Assembly: GCF_900089835.1 (NCBI RefSeq) | Contig: NZ_OANU01000031.1 | Span: 24,161 to 88,160, forward strand | Direction: 5' to 3' | DNA length: 64,000 nt | Source: Vibrio thalassae | GTDB lineage: Bacteria > Pseudomonadota > Gammaproteobacteria > Enterobacterales > Vibrionaceae | Shown: piece by piece, positions 27,764-37,608 of the stretch | Position numbering within the stretch: position 1 is the stretch's first letter | How the letters are laid out: each line of letters begins with the position of its first letter | Translations under genes and position numbers: made by a program | Notes under the pieces: generated by a model | What the model was told of the DNA's origin: nothing | What the model saw: only the letters and a program-made list of their open reading frames with translations | The model's database searches: none

Positions 27764-29269
27764 ATGAAGAAAAATCTTCGCATACTGCGGCCCATTGGGG
27801 CCGCTTTTGTTGGTGCCAGCACCACTCTCTCGTTTGCTCCCTATCAGATTTGGCCCTTGGCTATCCTGAGCCCGTTTCTCCTTCTTCTCCTCATTAAGGG
27901 CCGAAGTACAAAGAGTGCGCTTTGGACTGGCTATGCGTGGGGAATCGGCCAGTTTGCTACTGGTATCAGTTGGGTTCACGTAAGTATCGATACTTTTGGT
28001 GGTATGCCAAAAATTGCCAGTGTCTTCTTAATGGCACTGTTGGTGGGATACCTTTCGATTTACTCGGCGCTGTTCGCTTGGTCTTTAAATCGATTCTTCC
28101 CATCTGATAATAAGACCCGTTATTTTCTTGCAGCTCCAGCACTTTGGCTGGTGTTCGACTGGGCTCGCGGCTGGGTCATGACTGGCTTCCCATGGCTATG
28201 GCTAGGCTACAGTCAAATTGACTCGCCATTAGCTAGCTTCGCTCCGATAGGTGGTGTTGAGTTGATTACGTTACTGCTTATGGTTATGGCCGCGAGTTTA
28301 GCCTACTTAACCATAATGAAGCAGTGGCAACTCGCCATTATTCCCTTAGTGATATTCGCCACAGGCTTTGGCTTACGCAATTATGATTGGGTCACCCCTG
28401 CAGCGAACCGCACAAAATCGGTCGCCTTGATCCAAGGTAATATTGACCAAGCGATGAAGTGGATGCCTAATCATCGTTGGCCAACCATTATGAAATACAC
28501 TGACCTCAGTCGCGAGAACTGGGACGCGGACATTATTATATGGCCAGAAGCCGCCGTTCCAGCCATGGAATTTGAACTTCCCTCATTCCTGCGCAATTTA
28601 GACTCTGCGGCTAAAATGAATCATTCCGCTATAATTACCGGGATCATCAACAAAACCGAAGCGGGTGAATACTACAACAGTATCTTGGTGGTTGGTCAGA
28701 CTCCTTATGGTGACTACGAAATGGATCTTGACGAACGTTACCACAAGCACCATTTGCTCCCTTTCGGTGAATTTGTGCCGTTTGGAGAGTTGTTGAGACC
28801 GCTTGCGCCATTCTTTAATCTGCCAATGTCTTCGTTCAGCCGAGGCGCGTACGTGCAACCAAACATTATCGCCAACGGTATGCATTTAGCTCCCGCTTTA
28901 TGCTACGAAATCATTTTTGGTGAGCAAGTGAGACAGAATGTAACAGACGATACCGACTTTCTGTTAACCTTATCCAACGACGCGTGGTTTGGCCGCTCGA
29001 TTGGTCCATTGCAACATATGGAAATTGCTCGAATGCGTGCTTTAGAGTTGGGTTTACCGCTGATTCGTTCAACCAATAATGGTGTCACTGCCGTGACCGA
29101 TCACAAAGGTCAGATTATCGCTCAGATTCCACAATTTGAAACCGCCGTATTGAGAGCGGATGTCACTCCGACCGATGGAACCACCTGGTATCGTGAAGTC
29201 GGTACTTGGCCTTTATATGTGTGGGTTTTAGCTTGTCTAGGCTTTGGCCTACTAAGACGTCGTCAATAA
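27764..29269 (+). CDS. lnt: Apolipoprotein N-acyltransferase Lnt
   Basis: Lnt adds the third acyl chain to lipoproteins in the inner membrane before Lol sorting, which serves the lipoproteins elsewhere in this window. The 501-residue protein has about six N-terminal transmembrane segments, a periplasmic nitrilase domain and a final transmembrane segment. Catalytic triad residues sit in [10 protein letters not shown] (Glu), [15 protein letters not shown] (Lys) and [10 protein letters not shown] (Cys). It is the last gene of the miaB operon; a hairpin follows. Confidence 0.96.
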   Translation: MKKNLRILRPIGAAFVGASTTLSFAPYQIWPLAILSPFLLLLLIKGRSTKSALWTGYAWGIGQFATGISWVHVSIDTFGGMPKIASVFLMALLVGYLSIYSALFAWSLNRFFPSDNKTRYFLAAPALWLVFDWARGWVMTGFPWLWLGYSQIDSPLASFAPIGGVELITLLLMVMAASLAYLTIMKQWQLAIIPLVIFATGFGLRNYDWVTPAANRTKSVALIQGNIDQAMKWMPNHRWPTIMKYTDLSRENWDADIIIWPEAAVPAMEFELPSFLRNLDSAAKMNHSAIITGIINKTEAGEYYNSILVVGQTPYGDYEMDLDERYHKHHLLPFGEFVPFGELLRPLAPFFNLPMSSFSRGAYVQPNIIANGMHLAPALCYEIIFGEQVRQNVTDDTDFLLTLSNDAWFGRSIGPLQHMEIARMRALELGLPLIRSTNNGVTAVTDHKGQIIAQIPQFETAVLRADVTPTDGTTWYREVGTWPLYVWVLACLGFGLLRRRQ

Positions 29270-29284
29270 CTACATTATCACACC

Positions 29285-29312
29285 GGCCATTGGGGCTTAC
29301 TTGCCAATGGCC
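29285..29312 (+). terminator. Likely terminator after lnt
   Basis: Stem GGCCATTGG/CCAATGGCC with a 10-base loop; the T-run comes only after 8 bases (atcactcgtttt), so efficiency may be modest. Confidence 0.5.
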
Positions 29313-29467
29313 ATCACTCGTTTTCTATCTAAAATACAAGTTGAAAAAACGGTCTCATAAACTTTCTTCCATAATATATAACTATTTGGTTCTTTTCCCT
29401 TGCCAAACAAAATCATATTCTTAACTGGTAATCAATAACCACCACGGTTGAATGAAGGAACATTATA

Positions 29468-30436
29468 ATGAGCAAGATTTACGAAGATAATTCACTGACA
29501 ATTGGTAACACCCCTCTAGTTCGCCTAAACAAAGTAAGTAATGGTAACGTGCTTGCTAAAGTTGAAGCACGCAACCCAAGCTTCAGTGTTAAGTGCCGTA
29601 TCGGTGCAAACATGATCTGGGAAGCGGAAAAAGACGGTCGTCTAAAAGCAGGCGTAGAGCTAGTTGAGCCAACCAGTGGTAACACAGGTATTGCTCTTGC
29701 TTTCGTTGCAGCTGCACGCGGCTACAAACTCACACTTACTATGCCTGAGTCTATGAGTCTTGAGCGTCGTAAGCTTCTTAAGGCACTAGGTGCTAACCTT
29801 GAACTCACAGAAGCAGCGAAAGGTATGAAAGGGGCTATCGCTAAGGCAGAAGAAATTGTCGCTTCAAACCCAGAAAAGTATCTATTACTTCAACAATTCA
29901 ACAACCCAGCAAACCCAGCTATTCATGAAAAGACAACGGGGCCGGAGATCTGGGAAGCAACGGATGGTGAAATCGACGTATTCGTCGCTGGTGTAGGTAC
30001 AGGTGGTACTATCACAGGTACTAGCCGCTATATTAAGGGTGAAAAAGGTAAAGCAATTGTTTCAGTTGCCGTTGAGCCAGCAGAATCGCCGGTCATTTCT
30101 CAAGTGCTAGCAGGTCAAGAGATCCAACCAGCTCCTCACAAAATCCAAGGCATCGGTGCAGGATTTATCCCAGAGAACTTGGATCTTGAGCTCGTTGACC
30201 GTGTTGAACTGGTTACTTCTGAAGAAGCCATCGAAATGGCGCGCCGTCTAATGGAAGAAGAAGGGATCCTAGCTGGCATCTCATCAGGCGCAGCCGTTGT
30301 AGCGGCTAACAAGCTTGCTGAACTTCCTGAATTCAAAGGAAAAACCATTGTCACCGTACTTCCGAGTTCAGGTGAACGTTACCTAAGTTCTGCATTGTTT
30401 GCCGGTATATTTACTGACAAAGAGATTCAACAGTAA
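29468..30436 (+). CDS. cysK: Cysteine synthase A
   Basis: O-acetylserine sulfhydrylase makes cysteine from O-acetylserine and sulfide with PLP. The PLP lysine is Lys42 in [11 protein letters not shown]; the substrate loop [15 protein letters not shown] and the phosphate loop [14 protein letters not shown] follow. The 322 residues fit CysK (E. coli 323). GAAGGAA precedes the ATG. It has its own upstream region (CysB control is likely but no site was identified) and a strong terminator, so it is separate from ptsHI-crr even though the order cysK-ptsH-ptsI-crr matches E. coli. Confidence 0.96.
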   Translation: MSKIYEDNSLTIGNTPLVRLNKVSNGNVLAKVEARNPSFSVKCRIGANMIWEAEKDGRLKAGVELVEPTSGNTGIALAFVAAARGYKLTLTMPESMSLERRKLLKALGANLELTEAAKGMKGAIAKAEEIVASNPEKYLLLQQFNNPANPAIHEKTTGPEIWEATDGEIDVFVAGVGTGGTITGTSRYIKGEKGKAIVSVAVEPAESPVISQVLAGQEIQPAPHKIQGIGAGFIPENLDLELVDRVELVTSEEAIEMARRLMEEEGILAGISSGAAVVAANKLAELPEFKGKTIVTVLPSSGERYLSSALFAGIFTDKEIQQ

Positions 30437-30462
30437 TATGTTGCCAAATCAATTTTTGCACG

Positions 30463-30489
30463 AAAAAAGCCCCTTTAAGGGGCTTTTTT
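30463..30489 (+). terminator. Terminator of cysK
   Basis: Perfect stem AAAAAAGCCCC/GGGGCTTTTTT with a TTTAA loop. Confidence 0.93.
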
Positions 30490-30631
30490 GTTGAAACTCT
30501 GTCAGCCTTTGGTAATATCAGGTCAGTTTTATTTTAAGCCGAAAAATAAATAGGCTAATTACAGAATTTCGTAAGACAGGTATACAGCGAAGACTGCAAA
30601 CTTGTCCTACAATTCTAGACCGACACAATTC

Positions 30632-30659
30632 TTAACAGTTATGACTTTCGCACTATAGC
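30632..30659 (+). promoter_or_regulatory. Candidate ptsH promoter
   Basis: TTAACA, 16-base spacer, TATAGC in the 245-base gap before ptsH, 75 bases from the ATG. A CRP site would be expected here by analogy with E. coli, but I cannot point to a convincing one. Confidence 0.35.
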
Positions 30660-30734
30660 GAGGCGTAACATTTAACGATAAGCTTGGTTTGGTTTAGAAA
30701 CTAAACATAAAATAAATCAATTGGGGTATAAAAA

Positions 30735-30992
30735 ATGTACGAGAAGCAAGTAGAAATCACAGCAGAAAACGGCCTTCACACTCGTCCGGCTGCTCAGTTT
30801 GTTAAAGAAGCAAAAGCATTTGACGCTGACATCACTGTGGCTACTAACGGCAAAAGCGCTAGCGCGAAAAGCCTATTCAAACTACAAACTCTAGGTCTAG
30901 TTAAAGGCACTACTATCACAATCTCTGCTGAAGGCCCACAAGCTCAACAAGCAGTTGACCACCTAGTAGCTCTAATCCCTGAGCTTCACTAA
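30735..30992 (+). CDS. ptsH: Phosphocarrier protein HPr
   Basis: The 85-residue HPr takes phosphate from EI and passes it to sugar-specific EIIs. The phosphorylated His15 lies in GLHTRPAA and the regulatory-site Ser46 in AKSLFK. It is an exact match to the E. coli length. It is first in ptsH-ptsI-crr; a 136-base gap with a hairpin separates it from ptsI. Confidence 0.98.
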   Translation: MYEKQVEITAENGLHTRPAAQFVKEAKAFDADITVATNGKSASAKSLFKLQTLGLVKGTTITISAEGPQAQQAVDHLVALIPELH

Positions 30993-31008
30993 TAGACCAG
31001 TTCCTCTT

Positions 31009-31041
31009 AAAGCCATTTTGTGAAAACAGAATGGCTTTATT
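31009..31041 (+). terminator. Hairpin between ptsH and ptsI
   Basis: AAAGCCATT/AATGGCTTT with a 12-base loop and only a short ATT after it. A likely partial terminator or processing site that lets HPr be made in excess of EI. Confidence 0.5.
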
Positions 31042-31128
31042 GGAAATAGCTCAAGCTATCAGCTACACATAATTAGTAGCTAATAACTATCCAATCTTTA
31101 ATACACTAGACCACATAAAGGTAAAGCT

Positions 31129-32856
31129 ATGATTTCAGGCATCCTAGCATCTCCTGGTATTGCTATTGGTAAAGCACTACTACTTCAAGAAGACGAGATT
31201 GTTCTAAACACGTCGACCATTTCAGATGACCAAGTTGAAGCAGAAGTTGCGCGTTTCTTTGACGCTCGCAACAAATCAGCTCAACAACTGGAAGTTGTTA
31301 AGCAGAAAGCGCTTGAAACTTTTGGTGAAGAGAAAGAGGCTATCTTCGAAGGCCATATCATGCTTCTTGAAGATGAAGAGCTAGAAGAGGAAATCCTAGC
31401 ACTCATCAAAAAAGACAAACTATCTGCAGACAACGCGATTCACACAGTAATCGAAGAGCAAGCGACTGCACTAGAATCTCTAGATGACGAATACCTTAAA
31501 GAACGTGCAACTGATATCCGTGATATCGGTACTCGTTTCGTTAAGAACGCACTAGGCATCAACATCGTTTCACTAGGTGATATCGATGAAGAAGTTATCC
31601 TAGTTGCTTACGACCTGACTCCATCTGAAACGGCACAGATCAACCTTGATTACGTGCTAGGTTTCGCATGTGACATCGGCGGTCGTACTTCGCACACTTC
31701 TATCATGGCACGTTCACTAGAACTTCCTGCGATTGTTGGTACTAACGACATCACTAAGAAAGTGAACAACGGCGACATGTTGGTTCTTGACGCGATGAAC
31801 AACAAGATCATCGTAAACCCAACTCAAGCTCAGATTGACGAAGCGAAAGCGGTACGTGAAGCGTTCCTTGCAGAAAAAGAGGAACTAGCAAAACTTAAAG
31901 ACCTACCAGCAGAAACTCTAGACGGCCACCGTGTAGAAGTTTGCGGTAACATCGGTACAGTGAAAGACTGCGATGGCATCAACCGTAACGGCGGTGAAGG
32001 TGTTGGTCTGTATCGTACAGAATTCCTATTCATGGACCGTACTGCTCTTCCTACTGAAGAAGAACAGTATCAAGCTTACAAAGAAGTTGCGGAAGCAATG
32101 CACGGTCACGCGGTAATTATCCGTACTATGGATATCGGTGGTGATAAAGATCTACCTTACCTAGACCTTCCAGAAGAGATGAACCCATTCCTTGGTTGGC
32201 GTGCAGTTCGTATCAGCTTGGATCGTCGTGAAATCCTTCGTGACCAGCTACGTGGTATCCTACGTGCATCAGCACACGGTAAGCTGCGCATCATGTTCCC
32301 AATGATCATCTCTGTAGAAGAGATTCGTGAACTGAAAGCTGCTATCGAAGAGTACAAAGCAGAACTTCGTGCTGAAGGTCTAGCATTTGACGAAAACATC
32401 GAAATCGGTGTAATGGTTGAAACTCCTGCTGCGGCAGCGATTGCTCACCACCTAGCGAAAGAAGTTTCGTTCTTTAGTATTGGTACTAACGACTTAACTC
32501 AGTATACTCTAGCAGTAGACCGTGGTAATGAGCTTATTTCTCACCTATACAACCCACTTTCACCTGCTGTACTTACAGTAATTAAGCAAGTGATCGACGC
32601 TTCGCATAAAGAAGGTAAGTGGACTGGTATGTGTGGTGAGCTTGCTGGCGACGAGCGTGCGACTCTACTTCTACTGGGCATGGGCCTAGATGAGTTTAGT
32701 ATGAGCGGTATTTCAATTCCTAAGGTTAAGAAAGTAATCCGCAACGCTAACTTCGCAGAAGTAAAAGCAATGGCTGATGAAGCGCTAGAAATGGCGACTG
32801 CTGCAGAAATTGAGGCACACGTCGAAAAATTTATCGCAGAAAAGACAAACTGCTAA
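31129..32856 (+). CDS. ptsI: PTS enzyme I
   Basis: Enzyme I autophosphorylates with phosphoenolpyruvate and donates to HPr. The 575 residues comprise an N-terminal HPr-binding/phosphohistidine domain with His189 in [12 protein letters not shown] and a C-terminal PEP-binding TIM barrel with [41 protein letters not shown] and [10 protein letters not shown] (catalytic Cys). The length equals E. coli EI. It has its own good ribosome binding site (AAAGGTAAAG). Confidence 0.98.
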   Translation: MISGILASPGIAIGKALLLQEDEIVLNTSTISDDQVEAEVARFFDARNKSAQQLEVVKQKALETFGEEKEAIFEGHIMLLEDEELEEEILALIKKDKLSADNAIHTVIEEQATALESLDDEYLKERATDIRDIGTRFVKNALGINIVSLGDIDEEVILVAYDLTPSETAQINLDYVLGFACDIGGRTSHTSIMARSLELPAIVGTNDITKKVNNGDMLVLDAMNNKIIVNPTQAQIDEAKAVREAFLAEKEELAKLKDLPAETLDGHRVEVCGNIGTVKDCDGINRNGGEGVGLYRTEFLFMDRTALPTEEEQYQAYKEVAEAMHGHAVIIRTMDIGGDKDLPYLDLPEEMNPFLGWRAVRISLDRREILRDQLRGILRASAHGKLRIMFPMIISVEEIRELKAAIEEYKAELRAEGLAFDENIEIGVMVETPAAAAIAHHLAKEVSFFSIGTNDLTQYTLAVDRGNELISHLYNPLSPAVLTVIKQVIDASHKEGKWTGMCGELAGDERATLLLLGMGLDEFSMSGISIPKVKKVIRNANFAEVKAMADEALEMATAAEIEAHVEKFIAEKTNC

Positions 32857-32897
32857 TATAATTGAGCAGAACAAAATCAAACCTTTAGGAGCACAAC

Positions 32898-33407
32898 ATG
32901 GGTCTGTTTGACAAACTGAAGAAGCTAGTATCTGACGACAGCGCTGACACTGGTGCAATCGAAATTATCGCCCCTCTTTCTGGTGAAATTGTAAACATCG
33001 AAGATGTGCCAGACGTCGTATTTGCTGAGAAAATCGTTGGTGACGGTATTGCAATCAAGCCAGCTGGTGACAAGATGGTAGCTCCTGTTAACGGTACTAT
33101 CGGTAAGATCTTTGAGACGAACCACGCGTTCTCTATCGAGTCTGACGACGGCATCGAGCTATTTGTTCACTTCGGTATCGACACTGTTGAACTGAAAGGT
33201 GAAGGCTTCAAGCGTATCGCTGAAGAAGGCCAGTCAGTGAAAGCAGGTGACACTATCATCGAATTCGACCTAGCACTTCTTGAAGAGAAAGCTAAGTCAA
33301 CGCTAACTCCTGTTGTTATCTCTAACATGGACGAAATCAAAGAGCTGAACAAGCTTTCTGGTTCTGTTACTGTTGGTGAAACGCCGGTACTACGCGTAAC
33401 TAAGTAA
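32898..33407 (+). CDS. crr: PTS glucose-specific EIIA (Crr)
   Basis: EIIA-Glc carries phosphate from HPr to EIIBC-Glc and, by its phosphorylation state, controls adenylate cyclase and inducer exclusion. It has 169 residues as in E. coli. The active-site histidines are His91 in [10 protein letters not shown] and the supporting His76 in TNHAFS (90 and 75 after Met removal). GGAG precedes the ATG. It is the last gene of the pts operon. Confidence 0.97.
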   Translation: MGLFDKLKKLVSDDSADTGAIEIIAPLSGEIVNIEDVPDVVFAEKIVGDGIAIKPAGDKMVAPVNGTIGKIFETNHAFSIESDDGIELFVHFGIDTVELKGEGFKRIAEEGQSVKAGDTIIEFDLALLEEKAKSTLTPVVISNMDEIKELNKLSGSVTVGETPVLRVTK

Positions 33408-33426
33408 TTAGTTAATCTCGACGTAG

Positions 33427-33455
33427 AAAAAACGCAGCCTTGGCTGCGTTTTTTT
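33427..33455 (+). terminator. Terminator of ptsHI-crr
   Basis: Stem AAAAAACGCAGCC/GGCTGCGTTTTTT with a 2-base nominal loop and T-run. The A-run at its left side lets it serve weakly for the convergent yfcE as well. Confidence 0.9.
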
Positions 33456-33506
33456 ATGTCTTGTCTTTCCTGCTGCTGCCTCACCCATACCCTTGTATGC
33501 GCTTAT

Positions 33507-34052
33507 TTACAGCGAAATGGACGCTAGAACTTCTCCTGAGAAGGTGTGAGCGCTTAAAGTCGTCTCCTCAAGTAATCCATAGCTCGCGGCATAACCATTT
33601 CTTGGGAAGGTAATGGAACCGGGGTTGAATATGATTTGCTCTCCTTGCCACTCCGCAACCGGTATATGTGTGTGCCCATGCGCAATCACATCACCTCGCT
33701 TCAAAGCAGGTCGTTTCTCAGCGTTGTACAGATGCCCATGGGTTAGGAACAGTCGTTGTCCATTAGCAAGCATAACCCATGCGTAGTCAGCCATCATAGG
33801 AAACGCCAACAGCATTTGGTCCACTTCACTATCACAGTTCCCTCTCACAGCAATAATACTGTCACTGTGTGCATTCAAGAGCTCTGCAACTTTCGGAGGG
33901 TTATAACTTTCAGGCACTGGATTTCTTGGGCCATGATTGAGGACATCGCCTAAAATCACCAAATGTTCAGCGCCCGAACTAAGATATGCGGCTAAAACCT
34001 GTTCGGTGGCATCGAGGCTACCGTGCAAATCGGAAGCAAAAAATAGTTTCAC
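33507..34052 (-). CDS. yfcE: Phosphodiesterase YfcE
   Basis: A small calcineurin-like phosphodiesterase, 181 residues (E. coli YfcE 184). The metal-binding motifs are ASDLHGS, VILGDVLNHGPRN, VRGNCDSEVDQ, THGHLY and AHGHTHIPVAE. Physiological substrate unknown; E. coli YfcE cleaves artificial phosphodiesters. I start at the GTG at 34052 because GGTGGAGAT lies 7-9 bases before it and the ATG at 34073 has no ribosome binding site. Confidence 0.93.
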   Translation of the reverse strand: MKLFFASDLHGSLDATEQVLAAYLSSGAEHLVILGDVLNHGPRNPVPESYNPPKVAELLNAHSDSIIAVRGNCDSEVDQMLLAFPMMADYAWVMLANGQRLFLTHGHLYNAEKRPALKRGDVIAHGHTHIPVAEWQGEQIIFNPGSITFPRNGYAASYGLLEETTLSAHTFSGEVLASISL

Positions 34053-34114
34053 TGGTTTATCTCCACCATTCATGTTGACGGTATTGTAACTCAGCTAATT
34101 ATGATTCGCCTGCT

Positions 34115-34519
34115 TCATTCCTCTCTCGCCATACCATTCACAACAATGTTGTTATAGCTCACCATCCCGATGACTTTTCCATTCTCGATAACGGGAGCTC
34201 GACTGATCCCAAAGCGCTCAAATAAACGCGCGCAGTACTTCACATCCATATTTGGGTCAACAGATAACGCTGGTTTAGTCATGATCTCGTAGATATTGGT
34301 TCGCTCGGACGAGCGGTTTTTAGCGAGCACTTTTTTGGCAATATCATTCATCAAAACAATACCGTATTCGTCATCATCGTGACGCTTTTCGACAACGAGT
34401 GCTTTTACTTGATGTTTCCGCGCCAACACTATGCCTTCATGGACGGTTTTCAGTCCATCGACCATCACATAGCTATTCGCCATTACATCGCGTACACAGA
34501 CTTTCTCCTGTCGGTTCAT
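34115..34519 (-). CDS. Two-CBS-domain protein
   Basis: The 134-residue protein consists of a tandem CBS pair: VRDVMANSYVMVDGLKTVHEG (about 8-28, first strand/helix) and YEIMTKPALSVDPNMDVKYC (about 78-97), ending in RAPVIENGKVIGMVSYNN. Such Bateman modules bind adenine nucleotides and regulate attached enzymes or transporters. It is the last gene of a four-gene operon: its ATG overlaps the stop of the PII-like gene (TTATGA), so the two are translationally coupled. It is probably a nucleotide-sensing regulator of the DUF1538 proteins; that is inference from context. Confidence 0.88.
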   Translation of the reverse strand: MNRQEKVCVRDVMANSYVMVDGLKTVHEGIVLARKHQVKALVVEKRHDDDEYGIVLMNDIAKKVLAKNRSSERTNIYEIMTKPALSVDPNMDVKYCARLFERFGISRAPVIENGKVIGMVSYNNIVVNGMAREE

Positions 34520-34866
34520 AACTCATCCTCTACCACTTTGGTTAATGTCTCTACTTGATGGGCCACACCCACCGCATCTTCAATATCAATTTGCACCGCG
34601 ATCCCTTGCCCAGATGTTTGGTCAAACTCTCCAACTTGATTGATGGTTTCTAATATGTGCCGTGAAAGGTGTTCCTCAACCACAAACAACAACACATCTC
34701 TTTGCACCTCTAGGGTTAAACCAAAGAAAGTGTGCTTTTTATTTAGCCCTTCACCTCGAGCGTTGGTAATGACTGTCGCTCCTGTTGCCCCTGCGGTGCG
34801 AGCCGCATCGAGTACAGAATCTTTTTTACTTTCTTCTACAAATGCAAGAATGAGCTTAAAGCGCAT
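34516..34866 (-). CDS. PII-like signalling protein
   Basis: The 116-residue protein has the ferredoxin-like PII fold pattern: [29 protein letters not shown]..., a T-loop-like turn (ARGEGLNKKHTFFGL, about 43-57) and a final DIEDAVGVAH. The T-loop lacks the uridylylated Tyr of GlnB/GlnK, so it is a PII-like protein rather than the nitrogen regulator. The start at 34866 has AAGGAG 7 bases upstream; an upstream in-frame ATG at 34887 lies inside the preceding gene and lacks one. It overlaps the upstream DUF1538 gene by 11 bases and the CBS gene by 4. Confidence 0.85.
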   Translation of the reverse strand: MRFKLILAFVEESKKDSVLDAARTAGATGATVITNARGEGLNKKHTFFGLTLEVQRDVLLFVVEEHLSRHILETINQVGEFDQTSGQGIAVQIDIEDAVGVAHQVETLTKVVEDEL

Positions 34867-35665
34867 TGTTTTTCTCCTTCGATGCAAGATCGCGCTGCAT
34901 GAAACGTTGACTCAAAAATTGAGTTAGCTGTGCATACGCCATCACAGAAATAATTGGAAACAAGCTCGCAAAGGCGATCAGACCGAATCCATCTATCATT
35001 GGATTTCGTCCAGGTACCGTTGATGCCAGCCCCAAACCTAATGCAGTCACTAACGGAACTGTGACGGTGGAAGTAGTGACGCCACCGGAGTCATAGGCTA
35101 ACGGAATAATAAACTTGGGAGCAAAATAGGTTTGAATAACAACTAGGATATAGCCAACAATAATGTAGTAATGGATAGGGTCTCCCACAACAATACGGTA
35201 GCTGCCCAAGGAAATTCCCACTGCTACACCCAGCGCTACAGCGATTCTGAGCCCATTCACCGAAATCGCGCCGGCTGATACTTGATTAGCTTTAAGCGCA
35301 ACGGCAAGAAGTGACGGCTCTGCTATCGTCGTACTAAAACCAATGCAAAAAGCAAAGAGATAGACCCAGTAGTAGTCTATCCATTCCAATGACTCGCCCA
35401 AGGTTAACTTGGACTCTTGAAGAAACTCTGGTGCGGTTAATTGCATTGCCATTGTTTCGCCGAGCGGGAAAAGTGCCAACTCTAATCCAACTAAAAACAA
35501 ACTTAGACCTAGAATCACGTAGCCAAAGCCAAGCAGTACTTTAAGAGGGTTGGTTATAGGTTTCTTTAATATGGCAAACTGGAAACCGAAAATGATCACC
35601 ATAATTGGTGTGACATCACGAACCGTCAATAGCAGCGTAGTAAGAAATTCTAAGACGATGTTCAT
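34856..35665 (-). CDS. DUF1538 membrane protein, second copy
   Basis: A 269-residue polytopic protein with about seven hydrophobic segments. The C-terminal half carries the family core [19 protein letters not shown], then [22 protein letters not shown], nearly the same as in the neighbour at 35662-36396. [21 protein letters not shown] (residues about 110-130) is also shared in pattern. The N-terminal half is less alike. The family's transported substrate is unknown. The ATG overlaps the stop of the first copy by 4 bases (ATGA-type), arguing for a two-subunit membrane complex. Confidence 0.85.
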   Translation of the reverse strand: MNIVLEFLTTLLLTVRDVTPIMVIIFGFQFAILKKPITNPLKVLLGFGYVILGLSLFLVGLELALFPLGETMAMQLTAPEFLQESKLTLGESLEWIDYYWVYLFAFCIGFSTTIAEPSLLAVALKANQVSAGAISVNGLRIAVALGVAVGISLGSYRIVVGDPIHYYIIVGYILVVIQTYFAPKFIIPLAYDSGGVTTSTVTVPLVTALGLGLASTVPGRNPMIDGFGLIAFASLFPIISVMAYAQLTQFLSQRFMQRDLASKEKNNAL

Positions 35666-36396
35666 ACCGCAATCATCCCGTACACCATGACAAACATCAT
35701 CGGTAACAATGAAGCGAACGCAATAAGGCCGAAACCATCCAACATCGGATTTCGTCCTTTAATAGTACTCGCCAACCCCACCCCAAGTGCAGTGACTAAA
35801 GGCACGGTTATTGTTGATGTTGTCACTCCACCTGAATCGTAAGCCACACCGATAATGTATTCTGGCGCAAATCCGGTCAGGATGACGACACCAATATAAC
35901 CACCAATAATCATCCATTGAATAGGCCAACCCTTAAGGATACGAAGCACCCCTAATACGATGGCTAACCCTACCGAGATTGCGACTGAGAGACGCAAACC
36001 GTCCGCATAGCTTTGCATCGATTCGTCAGTCATAGCAATCATCCCGCCCTCTGCAGCAACCTCGGCGGCTTCAGCAGAGACAGCCGTTAACGCAGGCTCC
36101 GCTATCGTGGTTCCAAAACCCAAACAGAATGAAAATACCATTAACCACAAGACGCTCCCCTTTCGAGCAAAGGACTGAGCCATCGACTCACCGATAGGAA
36201 AGAGTCCCATCTCTAATCCAAAAACAAAGAAAGTTAGCCCTAGAACCACCAGCAAGAGACCAAATAGGATAGAAACAACATTTGGAAGGGGCTCTTGCAA
36301 AACTACTAATTGAAAGAACAGTACTACCAGAACGATGGGTAATAAGTCTTTGAAGCTGTTTACCATCGAATGAAGAAGAGCTTTCAACCCTTGCAT
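35662..36396 (-). CDS. DUF1538 membrane protein, first copy
   Basis: A 244-residue polytopic protein, first gene of the DUF1538-DUF1538-PII-like-CBS operon. It has about seven hydrophobic segments and the core [19 protein letters not shown] plus [40 protein letters not shown] (about 98-118) aligns with the second copy. GGAG lies 9 bases before the ATG. The duplicated genes look like ancient paralogues forming a heteromeric channel or transporter. No substrate can be inferred from sequence alone. Confidence 0.85.
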   Translation of the reverse strand: MQGLKALLHSMVNSFKDLLPIVLVVLFFQLVVLQEPLPNVVSILFGLLLVVLGLTFFVFGLEMGLFPIGESMAQSFARKGSVLWLMVFSFCLGFGTTIAEPALTAVSAEAAEVAAEGGMIAMTDESMQSYADGLRLSVAISVGLAIVLGVLRILKGWPIQWMIIGGYIGVVILTGFAPEYIIGVAYDSGGVTTSTITVPLVTALGVGLASTIKGRNPMLDGFGLIAFASLLPMMFVMVYGMIAV

Positions 36397-36630
36397 CGCT
36401 TAACTCCATTTCCCTTTGTTCATTTTATAATGGCATAAAATCGATGTAAGAATATGTGACAATATGAGCAATAGTGTGTGAAGTTTAATTCAATCAATGA
36501 TTGTGTGATTAGCCCATCACACTCTCTAGCAACATCAACGTTAGTGAATACTCTAATTCATTGCTATATTTACTAATTCAAACACTTAGTCAGATCGGTA
36601 AGTTATCCATTACTGAGGAGAAGGACAGAG

Positions 36631-37545
36631 ATGAATTTGCTTGTAACAGGTGGCACAGGTTTTATTGGTAAAGAGCTGCTTAAGCACCTAACGACCTACT
36701 CCATCACTCTTCTAACCCGCGATGAACAAACAGCGAGACAAACTCTGCATCACACGGATTGTGGAAATATTCGTTACGTGAATTCCTTAAGTGGTTTTGA
36801 TGACCTCAATGAGTTTGACGCCATCATCAACCTTGCCGGAGAACCCATTGCAGATAAGCGATGGAGTGAAGCGCAAAAAAAACGCATTTGTGAGAGTCGC
36901 TGGAAAACAACAGAAACCTTAGTTGAGTTGATTAATGCCAGTAACGAGCCTCCCACTGTTTTCATCAGTGGTTCCGCGGTGGGCTACTACGGTGATCAGC
37001 AAGATCACCCTTTCGACGAAAGTCTGCATGTCAGTCAAGACTCATTTGCACACCATGTTTGTGAGCGTTGGGAACAGATTGCCTTGCGAGCACAATCGGA
37101 ACAAACTCGCGTATGCTTGCTACGCACTGGTGTGGTGCTTGGTGGAGGGGGGGGAGCATTGGCCAAAATGATGTTGCCATACAAACTTGGTCTGGGGGGG
37201 CCAATTGGCAATGGACAACAATATATGCCGTGGATCCATATCCTCGACATGGCGCGCGCTATCGTTTACCTACTTGAGACCGAGCATGCCAGTGGACCCT
37301 ACAATTTCTGCGCGCCTCACGCCGTTACTAACGCGAATTTCAGTAAGGCTTTGGCGAGCGCCCTGCATCGACCTCATTTCTTAATGACACCAAAGTGGGC
37401 CATTAAACTGGCGATGGGAGAGTCATCCTGTTTGCTACTAGATAGTACCCGAGCAAAACCGAAGAAGCTTACCGAGATTGGCTTTAATTTTTCTTTCCCG
37501 CACGTAGATTCTGCTCTAATAAATATCGTGGCAAACTGTCGCTAG
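36631..37545 (+). CDS. yfcH: TIGR01777-type NAD(P)-dependent epimerase YfcH
   Basis: The 304-residue extended SDR has the nucleotide-binding LLVTGGTGFIGKELLKHL at the N-terminus, INLAGEPIADKRWSEAQKKRI (about 68-88), SGSAVGYYGDQQ with the active-site Tyr, and RTGVVLGGGGGALAKM. The family's reaction is unknown. GAGGAGAAGG precedes the ATG. It stands alone between the DUF1538 operon and the SDR at 37609. Confidence 0.9.
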   Translation: MNLLVTGGTGFIGKELLKHLTTYSITLLTRDEQTARQTLHHTDCGNIRYVNSLSGFDDLNEFDAIINLAGEPIADKRWSEAQKKRICESRWKTTETLVELINASNEPPTVFISGSAVGYYGDQQDHPFDESLHVSQDSFAHHVCERWEQIALRAQSEQTRVCLLRTGVVLGGGGGALAKMMLPYKLGLGGPIGNGQQYMPWIHILDMARAIVYLLETEHASGPYNFCAPHAVTNANFSKALASALHRPHFLMTPKWAIKLAMGESSCLLLDSTRAKPKKLTEIGFNFSFPHVDSALINIVANCR

Positions 37546-37608
37546 ACCTCCCCTACCATTAGCGTTAACCTTAACCTGAAGGAAATATATCATAGGGTTA
37601 GCGCTACA

